From Cupriavidus gilardii (lineage in GTDB: Bacteria; Pseudomonadota; Gammaproteobacteria; Burkholderiales; Burkholderiaceae): a stretch of DNA of 64,000 nt. Both the position numbers and the translations under genes were made by a program. Position 1 is the first letter of the stretch; every line of letters begins with the position of its first letter. Below the pieces are notes generated by a model. It searched no databases, had not been told where the DNA came from, and saw nothing but the letters and a program-made list of their open reading frames with translations. Of the stretch, positions 1 through 9,017 are shown in pieces. The stretch covers positions 247,131-311,130 of the forward strand of contig NZ_VZOV01000004.1 of the NCBI RefSeq assembly GCF_008801915.1. Direction: 5' to 3'.

Positions 1-47
1 ACCGAGTTGTCGCCCAGTACGCTCGAATCGATTTGCAGAATCTTCAT
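1..47 (-). CDS. azoR: FMN-dependent NADH-azoreductase, N-terminal fragment cut by window edge
   Basis: Only the first 15 codons are inside the window. They read MKILQIDSSVLGDNS, which matches the conserved start of AzoR-type flavodoxin-fold NAD(P)H oxidoreductases, including the first beta strand and the FMN-phosphate loop. A GGAG Shine-Dalgarno sequence lies six bases upstream of the ATG. The gene diverges from the LysR regulator that starts at 189. Divergent lysR/azoR pairs are common in Burkholderiales, so the regulator probably controls it. The family reduces quinones and azo compounds in the cytoplasm. The identification rests on a short N-terminus only. Confidence 0.75.
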   Translation of the reverse strand, partial: MKILQIDSSVLGDNS

Positions 48-120
48 CACGCTCTCCACATCGGAATTGGTTTGGATGTGAGGAAAGATAATGGCTGGCG
101 ATTGATGTCGGTAGTGATCC

Positions 121-151
121 ATAATGGAAATTATTGTTCTGCCTGTAGAAC
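121..151. promoter_or_regulatory. Paired inverted repeats between azoR and lysR
   Basis: Two inverted repeats lie side by side in the divergent gap: ATAAT-GGAA-ATTAT (121-134) and GTTCT-N6-AGAAC (136-151). The second has the partly dyadic T-N11-A-like geometry of LysR binding sites. The position suggests control of both genes. No binding evidence is available. Confidence 0.4.
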
Positions 152-188
152 GAACTACACCGGCCACGCCGGCCGTCCAGCCCTTACG

Positions 189-1163
189 ATGGCGACCATG
201 CAAGACCTCAACGATCTCTATCTCTATGCCCAGGTGGTCCAGCACGGCAGCTTCTCCGCCGCCAGCCGCGCCACCGGCGTGCCCAAGTCGCGCCTGAGCC
301 GGCGCATCGCCCAGCTGGAAAAGGAGCTCGGCGTGCAGCTGTTGCGCCGGACCACGCGGCAGGTCCGCGTGACGCCGCTGGGCGAGGCCTTCTACGAGCG
401 CTGCAAGGCGATGCTGTCGGAGGCACAGGCCGCGCGCGACGTCGTCGAGCAGGCGCGCGCCCAACCGGGCGGCCATCTGCGCGTGGCCTGCGCCGTCGGC
501 ATCGCGCAGAACCTGCTGGCGCCGTCGATCGGACGTTTCATGCGCGAGAACCCCGGCGTGCGGGTCGAGATCGATGCCACCAACCGGCGCGTCGACGTGA
601 TCGGCGAGGGCTACGACCTGGCGCTGCGCGTGCGCGAGGTGCTCGACGACTCGTCGCTGGCGATCCGCACCTTCGGCTCCAGCCCGCTGACGCTGGTGGC
701 CAGCCCCGGCCTGCTCGACGCGATCGGCCGGCCGCGCACGCCCAAGGCGCTGGCCGGCGTGCCGGGCGTCGGACAGAAGCCGCACGATGGCCGCCATGTA
801 TGGAACCTGTCCATCGGCGACGAGCCGCCGACGCAGATTCCGTACGATCCGCGGCTGGTCTGCGACGAGTTCGCGGTGCTGCTGTCGGCGGCGGTCGAAG
901 GCATCGGCGTCGCGATGCTGCCGCGCATGTATTGCCGCGAGGCGATCGAGCGCGGCGATCTGGAGGTGCTGCTGCCGCAATGGCGCATGCCGGTCGGCAC
1001 GCTGCATGCGGTGTTTCCGTCGCGGCACGGCATGCCGCCGGCGGTGCGGCGCTTCCTCGATTTCCTGACCGAGATCCTGCCCGAGAACGTGCGCCAGGCC
1101 GGCATGCAGCCGATCATGCCGCCGGGCATGCACCAGCCGCTGCCGCCGACCGCACCGGGCTGA
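189..1163 (+). CDS. LysR-family transcriptional regulator (azoR-divergent)
   Basis: This is a 324-residue LysR protein. A winged helix-turn-helix occupies about residues 5-65 (FSAASRATGVPKSRLSRRI is the recognition region), followed by a LysR substrate-binding domain from about residue 95 to 300. The ATG at 189 was chosen because the alignment of the family begins there; an in-frame extension to 33 runs through the intergenic inverted repeats and looks like non-coding DNA. A second ATG at 198 is equally possible. Neither has a strong ribosome-binding site. It belongs to the subgroup typified by DsdC/AaeR-like regulators of reductases and is expected to sense a quinone-like or aromatic inducer, which is inference. 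Confidence 0.88.
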   Translation: MATMQDLNDLYLYAQVVQHGSFSAASRATGVPKSRLSRRIAQLEKELGVQLLRRTTRQVRVTPLGEAFYERCKAMLSEAQAARDVVEQARAQPGGHLRVACAVGIAQNLLAPSIGRFMRENPGVRVEIDATNRRVDVIGEGYDLALRVREVLDDSSLAIRTFGSSPLTLVASPGLLDAIGRPRTPKALAGVPGVGQKPHDGRHVWNLSIGDEPPTQIPYDPRLVCDEFAVLLSAAVEGIGVAMLPRMYCREAIERGDLEVLLPQWRMPVGTLHAVFPSRHGMPPAVRRFLDFLTEILPENVRQAGMQPIMPPGMHQPLPPTAPG

Positions 1164-1386
1164 CCGCTGGCCGTCCCGCGCGTGGGAGCGGGCGGTGCGC
1201 CGCCGTGTTGCGGTCCCCGCCACAGCCCGCGCCCAGCAAGGCTTGGGCCGCATTTGCGGCTTTACCTTCACGCGAAGCGGCGCTAAGGTACAGGGGCGCC
1301 GCGCGTGCAGCGCAAGGCGCCTACAACCTCTGCGCACGGATCGAACCGGGGACCCGTTTGCGTCAACCACCAAAGGAGTGACATCG

Positions 1387-1800
1387 ATGGCTGCTACTCA
1401 TGGTTCTCAGGATCTGGGCAAGGCGGTGCTGCGCATCGTGCTGGGGATACTGATCCTGCTGCACGGCATCGCGAAGGTCATCAACGGCCCCGGGCACATC
1501 GTGCAGATGGTCGACCAGGCGGGCCTGCCTTCCTTCCTCGCCTATGGCGTCTACATCGGCGAAGTGCTGGCGCCCGTGCTGCTGATCATCGGCCTGTGGA
1601 CGCGCGCCGCGGCGCTGGTGATTGTCATCAACATGCTGTTCGCGATCGGCCTGGTCCATATGCATCAGCTCGGCATGCTCAACAAGAGCGGTGGCTGGGA
1701 GCTGGAGCTGCAGGGCATGTTCCTCGGCGCCGCCATCGCGGTGATGCTGCTCGGCGCGGGCCGCTTCAGCGTCGGCGGAGCGGGCGGGCCGCTGAATTGA
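1387..1800 (+). CDS. DoxX family membrane protein
   Basis: The 137-residue protein has four predicted membrane helices and the DoxX signature (LRIVLGILILLHGIAKV near the N-terminus, then YIGEVLAPVLLIIGLWTR). The start at 1387 has a clear AAAGGAG ribosome-binding site eight bases upstream; longer in-frame extensions lack one. DoxX proteins are inner-membrane proteins, some linked to redox or thiol stress, with no firmly established biochemical role for this branch. It stands alone and is followed at once by a rho-independent terminator, so it is probably monocistronic. Confidence 0.88.
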   Translation: MAATHGSQDLGKAVLRIVLGILILLHGIAKVINGPGHIVQMVDQAGLPSFLAYGVYIGEVLAPVLLIIGLWTRAAALVIVINMLFAIGLVHMHQLGMLNKSGGWELELQGMFLGAAIAVMLLGAGRFSVGGAGGPLN

Positions 1801-1801
1801 T

Positions 1802-1822
1802 ACGCCGCGTGCGGCGTTTTTT
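1802..1822 (+). terminator. Rho-independent terminator after doxX
   Basis: A perfect seven-pair stem, ACGCCGC and GCGGCGT, encloses a two-base loop and runs into a T tract. It begins immediately after the doxX stop codon. Confidence 0.85.
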
Positions 1823-1896
1823 GGCAGTGGCAGGGCCGGCTCCGGCGGCATAACCGCTACAATCGCTGCCCGTGGTTTTTTCGATGGCGTAGCGAT

Positions 1897-4800
1897 ATGG
1901 GTTTGGGCTGGTTCGGATTGTCGACCTTCTGGCTATTGCCGCTGGCGTGGCGCATGGTGGCGCGCATGCTGGCGGGGCAGCCGGTGTTTTCCGGGCCCGG
2001 CACGCTGCGCGTCTGGCTGGGCAGTGCGCTGACGCTGTGCGCGAGCGCGGCGCTCGAAGCGCTGACTGCCAGTACGTCGGCCTCGTCCGACGTGGAGCCC
2101 ACCGCGTCCTCCGGCGGTGCCGCGGGGGCAGGGGTGGCCGGCATCGCGGCCGATCTGTTCGGCTGGACCGGCGCGCTGCTGCTGATGCTGGGTGTGCTGG
2201 CGCTGGCCGCGCCGATGGTGTTCGGCGAGACCTGGCCCAGCCTGTTCGCGCGCAAGCCGCGGCGCCATGCCGCTGCCGGCGATCCGGGCGACGCAGCGGC
2301 ACCCCCGGTCTCGCGGCCCGTGCGCGAAGCTTCCATGCCGGCCCCTGCGGCAACGCGATGGACGCCGGTGGCAGACGACAGCGCCCGGCGGCCGACCGCC
2401 CGCCACAAGGGCATCGAAGCGGTATCCGCGCGCCGGGCGCCCGCGTGGCAACCGCCGCCGCGAACCCGCGTATCGCCGCCACAGCCCGGCGAAATCTGGC
2501 TGCATCCGACGCAACCGACCCGGACCGTTGCACCGGCGCGGCCCGCGGCAACGGCGCCTGCGCAGAAGCCCGCGCCGGCCAGGACCGCCGCTTCGGCACC
2601 ATCGCGGCCGACGGCCGCCGCGGCATCGACCCCTGCCGCCCCCGCGTCCTCGCGCACGCCATTGCGCGCGACCGTTGTCGCCAGCCCCTTCCATCAGCCG
2701 CAACTGGGTTTGCGCAGCGCGATCACGACGTTGCCCGAAGCGCAGCCGCTGGCGAAGGCGGCGAGCGCTGTGCCGGCGAATGGCGGCAACGTAGCGACGG
2801 CTTCCCCGACGACGACGGCCGCGGAGCAGGGCACCGCCGCGCCGATCGCTGACGTGGCCACAGCCGCGGCCATGGCCGAAGCGATGGCCGGGCCGGCCGA
2901 ACCTTATCCGGCCGAAGCCGAGCCAGCGCAGGCCGAGCAGAGCGCGGCCTACGAGGCGATCCGCGCCGAGGCACAGGCGCTGCTTGCCGAATTGCGCGCC
3001 CTGGCTGGTGCCGAACAGGACCAGCTGGACAGCGAGCACACGGCCGACACCCTGCCGGGCGATCCGGCCGAAGCGCACGACATCGCGGTCCCCGCTGTCC
3101 CCGAGGCTGCGCCGACGCAGCCCGATGCCGCGACGCCGACCGTGGCATTGCCGCCGGCCCTCGAAGCCGGGCCCAATGCCGAGCTGGCTTCCGGGCCGAA
3201 TCCCGAGCCGAATGTGGAGCCGAATGCGGAGCCCCCACCAGTGGCGATGCCCGCGCCAGCCTGGGAACCACCGTGGCAAGAATCGCCGGCGGATATCGCC
3301 GCAGCTTCGGCAGCGTCCTCAGCGGCCGCGTCCGCCGTCACGGTGCAAGCCGCATCCGAACTCGCGCCCGCAGCAACATCCGAGACGACCGGGCCCACGC
3401 CGGCCCCCGCGCAGAAGCCCCGCATCGTGCTGCCGGCCGTGGTCGGCCGCGCGGTGCCGCTGGACGCCGCAGCGCCGCCCGCGAGCACCGTCGTCGCGGC
3501 GAAGCCGGCCGTACCCGCTCAGCCGGTCGTCCCGCCGCCGCCCCGCATCGTCGACTATCGCCTGCCGGGCATCGATCTGCTGGAGCCGGCCGTCGAACAC
3601 GCCGAGCAGGTCTCCGAACAGCATCTGGCCGAGACCGGCGAGCTGATCGCGCAGCGGTTGGCCGAGTTCAAGGTGCCGGTGTCCGTGGTCGGCGCGTCGG
3701 CCGGTCCGGTCATCACGCGCTTCGAGGTCGAGCCCGCGATGGGCGTGCGCGGGGCGCAGGTGGTCGGGCTGATGAAGGATCTGGCGCGCGCGCTCGGCGT
3801 CAGTTCGATCCGCGTGGTCGAAACGATTCCCGGCAAGACCTGCATGGGCCTCGAATTGCCCAATGCCCGCCGCGAGATGATCCGCCTGTCGGAGATCGTC
3901 GCGGCCTCATCGTTCCAGGCCCATGCCTCGCGGCTGGTGCTGGCGATGGGCAAGGACATCACCGGCAATCCGGTGGTCACCGATCTGGCGCGCGCGCCCC
4001 ACCTGCTGGTGGCCGGCACCACCGGCTCGGGCAAGTCGGTGGCGATCAACGCGATGATCCTGTCGATGCTGTACAAGGCCACGCCGGACGATGTGCGGAT
4101 GATCATGATCGACCCGAAGATGCTGGAGCTGTCGGTCTACGAGGGCATCCCGCATCTGCTGGCGCCGGTGGTCACCGACATGAAGCAGGCCGCGCACGCG
4201 CTGAACTGGTGCGTCGGCGAGATGGAGAAGCGCTACCGCCTGATGTCGGCGCTCGGCGTGCGCAACCTGGCCGGCTACAACCAGAAGATCCGCGCTGCCG
4301 AGGCCGCCGGCGACAAGGTCCGCAATCCGTTCTCGCTGACCCCGGACGCGCCCGAGCCGCTGTCGACGCTGCCGCTGATCGTGGTGGTGATCGACGAGCT
4401 GGCCGACCTGATGATGGTGGCCGGCAAGAAGATCGAGGAGCTGATCGCGCGCCTCGCGCAGAAGGCGCGCGCGGCCGGCATCCATCTGATCCTGGCCACG
4501 CAGCGCCCGTCGGTCGACGTGATCACCGGGCTGATCAAGGCCAATATCCCGACGCGCGTGGCCTTCCAGGTCTCGTCGAAGATCGACTCGCGCACGATCC
4601 TGGACCAGATGGGCGCCGAAAGCCTGCTGGGGCAGGGCGACATGCTGTTCCTGCCGCCGGGCACCGGCTATCCGCAACGCGTGCACGGCGCCTTTGCCGG
4701 CGACGACGAAGTCCATCGCGTGGTCGAGCACTGGAAGCAGTTCGGCGAACCCGATTACGACGACGCGATCCTGGCGCCCGATCCGGCCGAGGCCGGCGGC

Positions 4801-5037
4801 GGCGATCTGTTCGGCGACGGGCCCGGCGGCGATGCCGAGGCCGATCCGCTGTACGACGAGGCCGCGGCCTTCGTGCTGACCTCGCGCCGCGCCTCGATCT
4901 CCGCGGTCCAGCGCCATCTGCGCATCGGCTACAACCGTGCGGCGCGGCTGATCGAACAGATGGAGGTGGCGGGACTGGTTTCGCCGATGGGGCGCAATGG
5001 GGCGCGGGATGTGCTCGCGCCTGGGGGGCAGGAGTAG
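1897..5037 (+). CDS. ftsK: DNA translocase FtsK-like, short N-terminal membrane region
   Basis: The product is 1046 residues. Three hydrophobic segments (about 4-20, 37-56 and 75-106) are followed by a very long Ala/Pro/Glu-rich linker to about residue 545. The FtsK motor comes next: Walker A GTTGSGKS near residue 706, Walker [11 protein letters not shown] near 828, and a C-terminal gamma winged-helix domain (about 982-1046) that in E. coli FtsK reads KOPS sites. FtsK pumps chromosomal DNA at the septum and activates XerCD at dif. The first segment aligns with the second helix of standard FtsK; the usual first helix and periplasmic loop are absent and do not appear in the open frame upstream. 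A TACAAT -10-like box lies at 1858-1863. It may be a second, shorter FtsK paralogue. Confidence 0.9.
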   Translation: MGLGWFGLSTFWLLPLAWRMVARMLAGQPVFSGPGTLRVWLGSALTLCASAALEALTASTSASSDVEPTASSGGAAGAGVAGIAADLFGWTGALLLMLGVLALAAPMVFGETWPSLFARKPRRHAAAGDPGDAAAPPVSRPVREASMPAPAATRWTPVADDSARRPTARHKGIEAVSARRAPAWQPPPRTRVSPPQPGEIWLHPTQPTRTVAPARPAATAPAQKPAPARTAASAPSRPTAAAASTPAAPASSRTPLRATVVASPFHQPQLGLRSAITTLPEAQPLAKAASAVPANGGNVATASPTTTAAEQGTAAPIADVATAAAMAEAMAGPAEPYPAEAEPAQAEQSAAYEAIRAEAQALLAELRALAGAEQDQLDSEHTADTLPGDPAEAHDIAVPAVPEAAPTQPDAATPTVALPPALEAGPNAELASGPNPEPNVEPNAEPPPVAMPAPAWEPPWQESPADIAAASAASSAAASAVTVQAASELAPAATSETTGPTPAPAQKPRIVLPAVVGRAVPLDAAAPPASTVVAAKPAVPAQPVVPPPPRIVDYRLPGIDLLEPAVEHAEQVSEQHLAETGELIAQRLAEFKVPVSVVGASAGPVITRFEVEPAMGVRGAQVVGLMKDLARALGVSSIRVVETIPGKTCMGLELPNARREMIRLSEIVAASSFQAHASRLVLAMGKDITGNPVVTDLARAPHLLVAGTTGSGKSVAINAMILSMLYKATPDDVRMIMIDPKMLELSVYEGIPHLLAPVVTDMKQAAHALNWCVGEMEKRYRLMSALGVRNLAGYNQKIRAAEAAGDKVRNPFSLTPDAPEPLSTLPLIVVVIDELADLMMVAGKKIEELIARLAQKARAAGIHLILATQRPSVDVITGLIKANIPTRVAFQVSSKIDSRTILDQMGAESLLGQGDMLFLPPGTGYPQRVHGAFAGDDEVHRVVEHWKQFGEPDYDDAILAPDPAEAGGGDLFGDGPGGDAEADPLYDEAAAFVLTSRRASISAVQRHLRIGYNRAARLIEQMEVAGLVSPMGRNGARDVLAPGGQE

Positions 5038-5066
5038 GGCGCTGTAGCAGGGGCCGGGATGGCCAT

Positions 5067-5088
5067 GGCGGGAGAGCGTCCTCCCGCC
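5067..5088. terminator. Stem-loop between convergent ftsK and AhpD-like genes
   Basis: The stem GGCGGGAG / CTCCCGCC is perfect over eight pairs with a six-base loop. It sits in the 62-bp gap where the two genes converge. It lacks a T tract, so it is a possible bidirectional attenuator rather than a classic terminator. Confidence 0.45.
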
Positions 5089-5099
5089 CCGATCCGCGC

Positions 5100-6269
5100 T
5101 TACGCCTGCGCCGCCAACACCGGCTCCCCGAGATTGAGCATCAACCGGTTCGCCCACGCAAAGATCGCGATCGCGTGAATGCCGTCAAGGATCTCGGCAT
5201 CGCTCAATCCGGCTTCGCGCAGCGCCGCCAGCGAGGCCGCGCCGATGCGGTGCGGGTGCTCGGTCAGCGCGACCGAGAAGCGCGCGATGGCCTGTTCACG
5301 CGCGGTGGTGCCCGCCGTGCGCGGATTGTCGAAGACCTGCGCGATCGCGTCGTTGCGCTTGGCCAGCTGTTCGAAGCGTTGCGCATGGACCGACGCGCAG
5401 TAAACACAGCCATTGATGCACGACACCACGGTGCTCGCCAGTTCCCGCTCGGCACGAGCCATGCCGCCGGGCGCGTACATGATCGCGTTGAAGGCGGCCG
5501 AGCGCTGCCGCAGGATTTCCGGCTGGTGCACCAGGAACAGGTAGTAGTCCGACACCTTGGCCTTCGGATGGCTTTCCTCCAGCACGGCAATCTGCTCGGG
5601 CGTCGCCCGCTCGACCGGCACCACATCCAGCCACGCCTTCCAGTCGAGCACTTCGTTGGTGAAGCCATTGATGCGAATGATGTCGCCCGGCTTCGTGGTC
5701 GCCGCAGCGGCCGGCGCCAGGTCGCTCGGCAGCGCCTCGCCTTGCGACGCACCGCTCAACGCGCGCAGGCCGGCGACCAGCCGGGCCTGATACGACAGGA
5801 AGGCGATCAGCTGCGCCAGCGTCACGACCTCGGGCGTCGACAGCCCGGCGGCCGGCAAGCTCAGCAGCGCGGCGCGGTCTCCCTCGACCGGCTTTTCGAT
5901 CAGCTTGCGCGTGAAGGCCAGCATCGCGCGCAGCCGCGCATCGGCAACGGCGTCGCCACGGGCGCCGTCGACCGCTGCCACCGTCTCGGCATCGGCGCCG
6001 GCCGCTTGCAGCCGGTCAAGATAGTGCGCGGCCAGCTCGGCGGAGGGCGTCAGCCGCGACGCATACAGCGCGACCGCGAGGCGTTCGGTCAGCGTCAGGC
6101 CGGGCAGGGCCGGATCGAACATCGTGCGATAGCTGCCCTCGGTCGCGACGGCGACCTTGTCGCGCTGATGGCGCAGCGCATGCGTGGCGCTGCCGGCGGC
6201 AAGGCCCGCGAGGCGGTCGATCAGGTCGAGTTCGGACGTGGCGTTGGCTTGAGTGGACGAAGCAGTCAT
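5100..6269 (-). CDS. CMD/AhpD-like peroxidase-related protein (two-domain)
   Basis: This 389-residue protein has two carboxymuconolactone-decarboxylase (CMD) folds in tandem. The C-terminal one carries the AhpD-type motif SCINGCVYCASVH at about residues 281-293, giving the CxxC and histidine expected for a thiol peroxidase or disulfide reductase. The N-terminal half lacks this motif. Such fusions are named CMD-domain, Avi_7170-like proteins and have no defined substrate. It is the last gene of a minus-strand unit with a flavoprotein monooxygenase 80 bp upstream and a LysR gene before that, which suggests oxidative catabolism of an unknown compound or detoxification of its peroxides. Confidence 0.82.
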   Translation of the reverse strand: MTASSTQANATSELDLIDRLAGLAAGSATHALRHQRDKVAVATEGSYRTMFDPALPGLTLTERLAVALYASRLTPSAELAAHYLDRLQAAGADAETVAAVDGARGDAVADARLRAMLAFTRKLIEKPVEGDRAALLSLPAAGLSTPEVVTLAQLIAFLSYQARLVAGLRALSGASQGEALPSDLAPAAAATTKPGDIIRINGFTNEVLDWKAWLDVVPVERATPEQIAVLEESHPKAKVSDYYLFLVHQPEILRQRSAAFNAIMYAPGGMARAERELASTVVSCINGCVYCASVHAQRFEQLAKRNDAIAQVFDNPRTAGTTAREQAIARFSVALTEHPHRIGAASLAALREAGLSDAEILDGIHAIAIFAWANRLMLNLGEPVLAAQA

Positions 6270-6349
6270 GGTGTCGGGGTGAAAAAGTCAGCGGTCAGCG
6301 GAGCGAGGCGGCACGGATTGGCCCATTCATCGGGCATTGATCGGCCCAT

Positions 6350-7831
6350 TCATTGGCCGGGGTGCGAAGGCGGCGGCGCCGGCGTCCATTCGTCGCCGTA
6401 CAGCTCCGGCTCGGCATAGGCCTGCAGCACGGCGAAGTGGGTCTCGACGTCTTCCTGGTACAGCAGCGCGGCGATGCCCTGGCCCAGCCGGCGCGCGCCG
6501 TCGCTGATGGCCGGGATATCGCCCGAAATCGTGCCGTGCGACAGCGCGGCCGGATAGCAGAAGCAATGCACGCGCGACAGGCCGGGGCAGGCGCCGGGCG
6601 TCTTCTCCTGGAATTCGAACACCGGGCCAAGGTCCGGCGAATCGCGCAGTTCCGGGTCTTCCTGGCCGGCGGGCGGCTGGAAGCGGTCGCCCCACAGCCG
6701 AATCTGCGGTGCGATGACCGAGAACTCCGGCCGCGCACCGAAATCGACGCGAAAGCCCGTCGACAGCAGCAGGAAGTCGAGCTCGAACACGCCCTTGGCG
6801 GTGTGCACGCGCAACGTATCGCCAGTGCCCGCACGGCGGACCTCGATCCGCTCGATCGGGCAGCCGACATGGAAGCGCGCATTGTCGTGGCGCGACACGC
6901 GCAGCGTGCTGCCGCGCGGCGGCGGCACCTGTTCGCTGTTGATGTAATGGCGCAGCCGCCATTTCCACTGGTCGGGCAGGCCGTAGTGGCCGTGCGTCAG
7001 CCCGGGGTTGCCCGAGCCCTTGCTCTTGTTGATGCGCGGAATCTCGGCGCGGCGGATCAACAGGTCGACGCTCGCGGCGCCGGCCTCCAGCGCCGTCGCG
7101 GCGCTGTCCATCGCCGACGCGCCGGCGCCCACCACGCCGACGCGCTTGCCGCGCAGCACGCGGTAATCCATCGGGTCGGACGAGTGCGCCCACAGATGGG
7201 CCGGCAGATCCTGCGCGAAGGCCGGCAGCAGCGGACCGCCGAGGCCATCGCGCCCAGTGGCCAGCACCACGCGCCGCGCCATCACGCGCTGCGGACCGGC
7301 GGGCGTCGTCATCCGCAGTTCGACCAGCCCGTCGGCGCGTGGCAGCACGGTATCGACGGTGTGTTCGTTGGCAACGTCGAGGTCCAATACCCGCCGATAC
7401 CAGCGCAGATAGTCCATCCATTGCAGGCGCGGAATCTTGTCGAGCGCGTCCCATGCCGCCGTGCCGAACTGCGCCTCGTACCAGGCGCGGAACGTCAGCG
7501 CGGGCAGGCCGAGCGCCGGGCCGGTCAGCTGCTTGGGCGAGCGCAGAGTTTCCATGCGGGCGGTGGTGGCCCATGGCCCTTCGAAACCCGCCGGCGCACG
7601 GTCGAAGATGCGCGCAGCGATACCGAGGTGCTTCAGCGTCGCGCTGGCGGCCAAGCCGGCCATGCCGCCGCCGATGATGGCGACGTCGAGCACCGGCGCG
7701 CCGTCGAACTGGCGCGGCGGCACCCACGGCTTGGCGGGCAGGTCCAGCCAGGCGAGGTCCTGGCGCAGGCGGGCTTCCAGCGCGGGCAGGCCGGCGGGAG
7801 CGGGAGAGAGGGTGGATTCGGTCGTGGACAT
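6350..7831 (-). CDS. FAD-dependent, flavin-monooxygenase-like oxidoreductase
   Basis: The 493-residue protein has an FAD-binding Rossmann motif, DVAIIGGGMAGLAASA, at about residues 49-64, and a second dinucleotide motif, VGVVGAGASAMDSA, in the middle for NADPH. The order matches class B flavin monooxygenases and lysine/ornithine N-hydroxylase-like enzymes. The exact Baeyer-Villiger fingerprint is not evident, so the substrate is unknown. It starts 21 bp after the LysR stop codon and is followed by an AhpD-like gene, so the three are probably co-transcribed. The neighbouring peroxidase-like protein could deal with uncoupled peroxide, which is inference. Confidence 0.82.
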   Translation of the reverse strand: MSTTESTLSPAPAGLPALEARLRQDLAWLDLPAKPWVPPRQFDGAPVLDVAIIGGGMAGLAASATLKHLGIAARIFDRAPAGFEGPWATTARMETLRSPKQLTGPALGLPALTFRAWYEAQFGTAAWDALDKIPRLQWMDYLRWYRRVLDLDVANEHTVDTVLPRADGLVELRMTTPAGPQRVMARRVVLATGRDGLGGPLLPAFAQDLPAHLWAHSSDPMDYRVLRGKRVGVVGAGASAMDSAATALEAGAASVDLLIRRAEIPRINKSKGSGNPGLTHGHYGLPDQWKWRLRHYINSEQVPPPRGSTLRVSRHDNARFHVGCPIERIEVRRAGTGDTLRVHTAKGVFELDFLLLSTGFRVDFGARPEFSVIAPQIRLWGDRFQPPAGQEDPELRDSPDLGPVFEFQEKTPGACPGLSRVHCFCYPAALSHGTISGDIPAISDGARRLGQGIAALLYQEDVETHFAVLQAYAEPELYGDEWTPAPPPSHPGQ

Positions 7832-7852
7832 CGAGAGCGCTTCAGGCTGACA

Positions 7853-8851
7853 TCAATCGTTCTGTCGGGACAGGGCAGGACGGGCCGGCTCCCGTACGGT
7901 GCGGGTGCCGGCATCGCTGTCCGCTTCGTATGCCGGCGCAAGGCTGCCGCCATCGCGCCGAACGAAGCCGGGCAGCCGCCGCGCCGCGGCCAGCGCCAAT
8001 TGCTCGGCCAGGGTATGCACCGCCGGCGTCGGCGGCCGTCCCTGCGGCGTGATCACGCAGAAATGGAAGGGGATCGGCACGTCGATCGGCCGCACCGCCA
8101 CGCCGTCGACCGGGAGGCCATAGGCCGTCACCGGCTCGAGCACCGCCAGCCCCAGCCCGGCGCGCACCAGCGCCAGCGCGTTCAGCGAGGTATTGGTATC
8201 GATGCGGCGCGGCACCGCGATGCCGGCGCTCTCCAGCGCCCGGTCCACCAGCTGGCGCAGCCGGTAGGGGTTCTGCATCGTGACCAGCGCGCGGTCGGCG
8301 CAGGCGGACAGCGGCACGGTATCGGCTGCCGCCAGCGGATCGTCGGCGGCCAGCGCCGCCACGCATTGCACTTCGCCGATCCAGTGCACCGCCACGCCGC
8401 GATGCTCGAGCGGCAGGCTGGTGACGCCGACCTCCGCGGCGCCGGTCAGCACCGCGTGCACCACCTTCTCGGGCGAGGCGCTGTGCAGATGGATCTGCGC
8501 CGGCAGCGCCGGATCGGCGGCCAGGGCGGCGGGCACCAGGCCCGCGGCCAGCGCCGGCGTCGCCACCACATTGAGCGAGCGGCTGCCTTCGCGGCCGATC
8601 ACCGCCGCGCTGGCACGGATCTGCTGCATGCCGAGCAGCACCGGCTCGACTTCCTCGTACAGCAGGAAGCCGCGCTCGGTCGGGCTGACCCGCGGTCCGC
8701 TGCGGGCAAACAGCGCGAAGCCCAGCTCGCTCTCCAGCTCCTGGATCGAGCGCGTGATCGCCGGCTGCGAGCGGCCCAGCAGGCGGCCGGCGGCGGTGAC
8801 GCTGCCGGTCGACATCACTGCGGCGAAGGCTTCGAGCTGGCGGATTTCCAT
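7853..8851 (-). CDS. LysR-family transcriptional regulator (monooxygenase operon)
   Basis: The product is 332 residues with an N-terminal helix-turn-helix (residues 1-60, including TAAGRLLGRSQPAITRSIQ) and a substrate-binding domain that ends with a hydrophilic tail of about 30 residues. It is the first gene of the minus-strand unit with the flavoprotein and AhpD-like genes. A perfect inverted repeat (8863-8877) lies 11 bp before its start codon, well placed for autoregulation. The gene diverges from the osmoprotectant transporter gene at 9018, but the shared direction with the monooxygenase makes that operon the more likely target. Confidence 0.9.
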   Translation of the reverse strand: MEIRQLEAFAAVMSTGSVTAAGRLLGRSQPAITRSIQELESELGFALFARSGPRVSPTERGFLLYEEVEPVLLGMQQIRASAAVIGREGSRSLNVVATPALAAGLVPAALAADPALPAQIHLHSASPEKVVHAVLTGAAEVGVTSLPLEHRGVAVHWIGEVQCVAALAADDPLAAADTVPLSACADRALVTMQNPYRLRQLVDRALESAGIAVPRRIDTNTSLNALALVRAGLGLAVLEPVTAYGLPVDGVAVRPIDVPIPFHFCVITPQGRPPTPAVHTLAEQLALAAARRLPGFVRRDGGSLAPAYEADSDAGTRTVREPARPALSRQND

Positions 8852-8862
8852 GGCGGTTGACT

Positions 8863-8877
8863 ATGCGTATATCGCAT
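8863..8877. promoter_or_regulatory. LysR-type inverted repeat upstream of the regulator
   Basis: ATGCG-TATAT-CGCAT is a perfect dyad with an AT-rich centre and T-N11-A spacing, typical of LysR sites. It is 11 bp upstream of the regulator start at 8851, a position fitting autorepression. Confidence 0.5.
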
Positions 8878-9017
8878 TCTTGCGCGCTTATGATGCCAAA
8901 CGCAAATACTATTTCGGCATACGCTTCTGCCGCGGGGCGCCGGTGGCGGTCGTGCCTGCCGGCGCGGCCGGGCGGCGGGTCGCTATCATGGGCCGATCGT
9001 TCGCGTGGAGAAATGCG

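Noticed and set aside
3273..6419. A 1048-codon open frame across the end of ftsK and beyond
   Set aside because: It is a frame-shifted shadow of ftsK, very rich in Arg, Gly and Ala with no domain, and continues antisense through the AhpD-like gene. High GC content suppresses stop codons.
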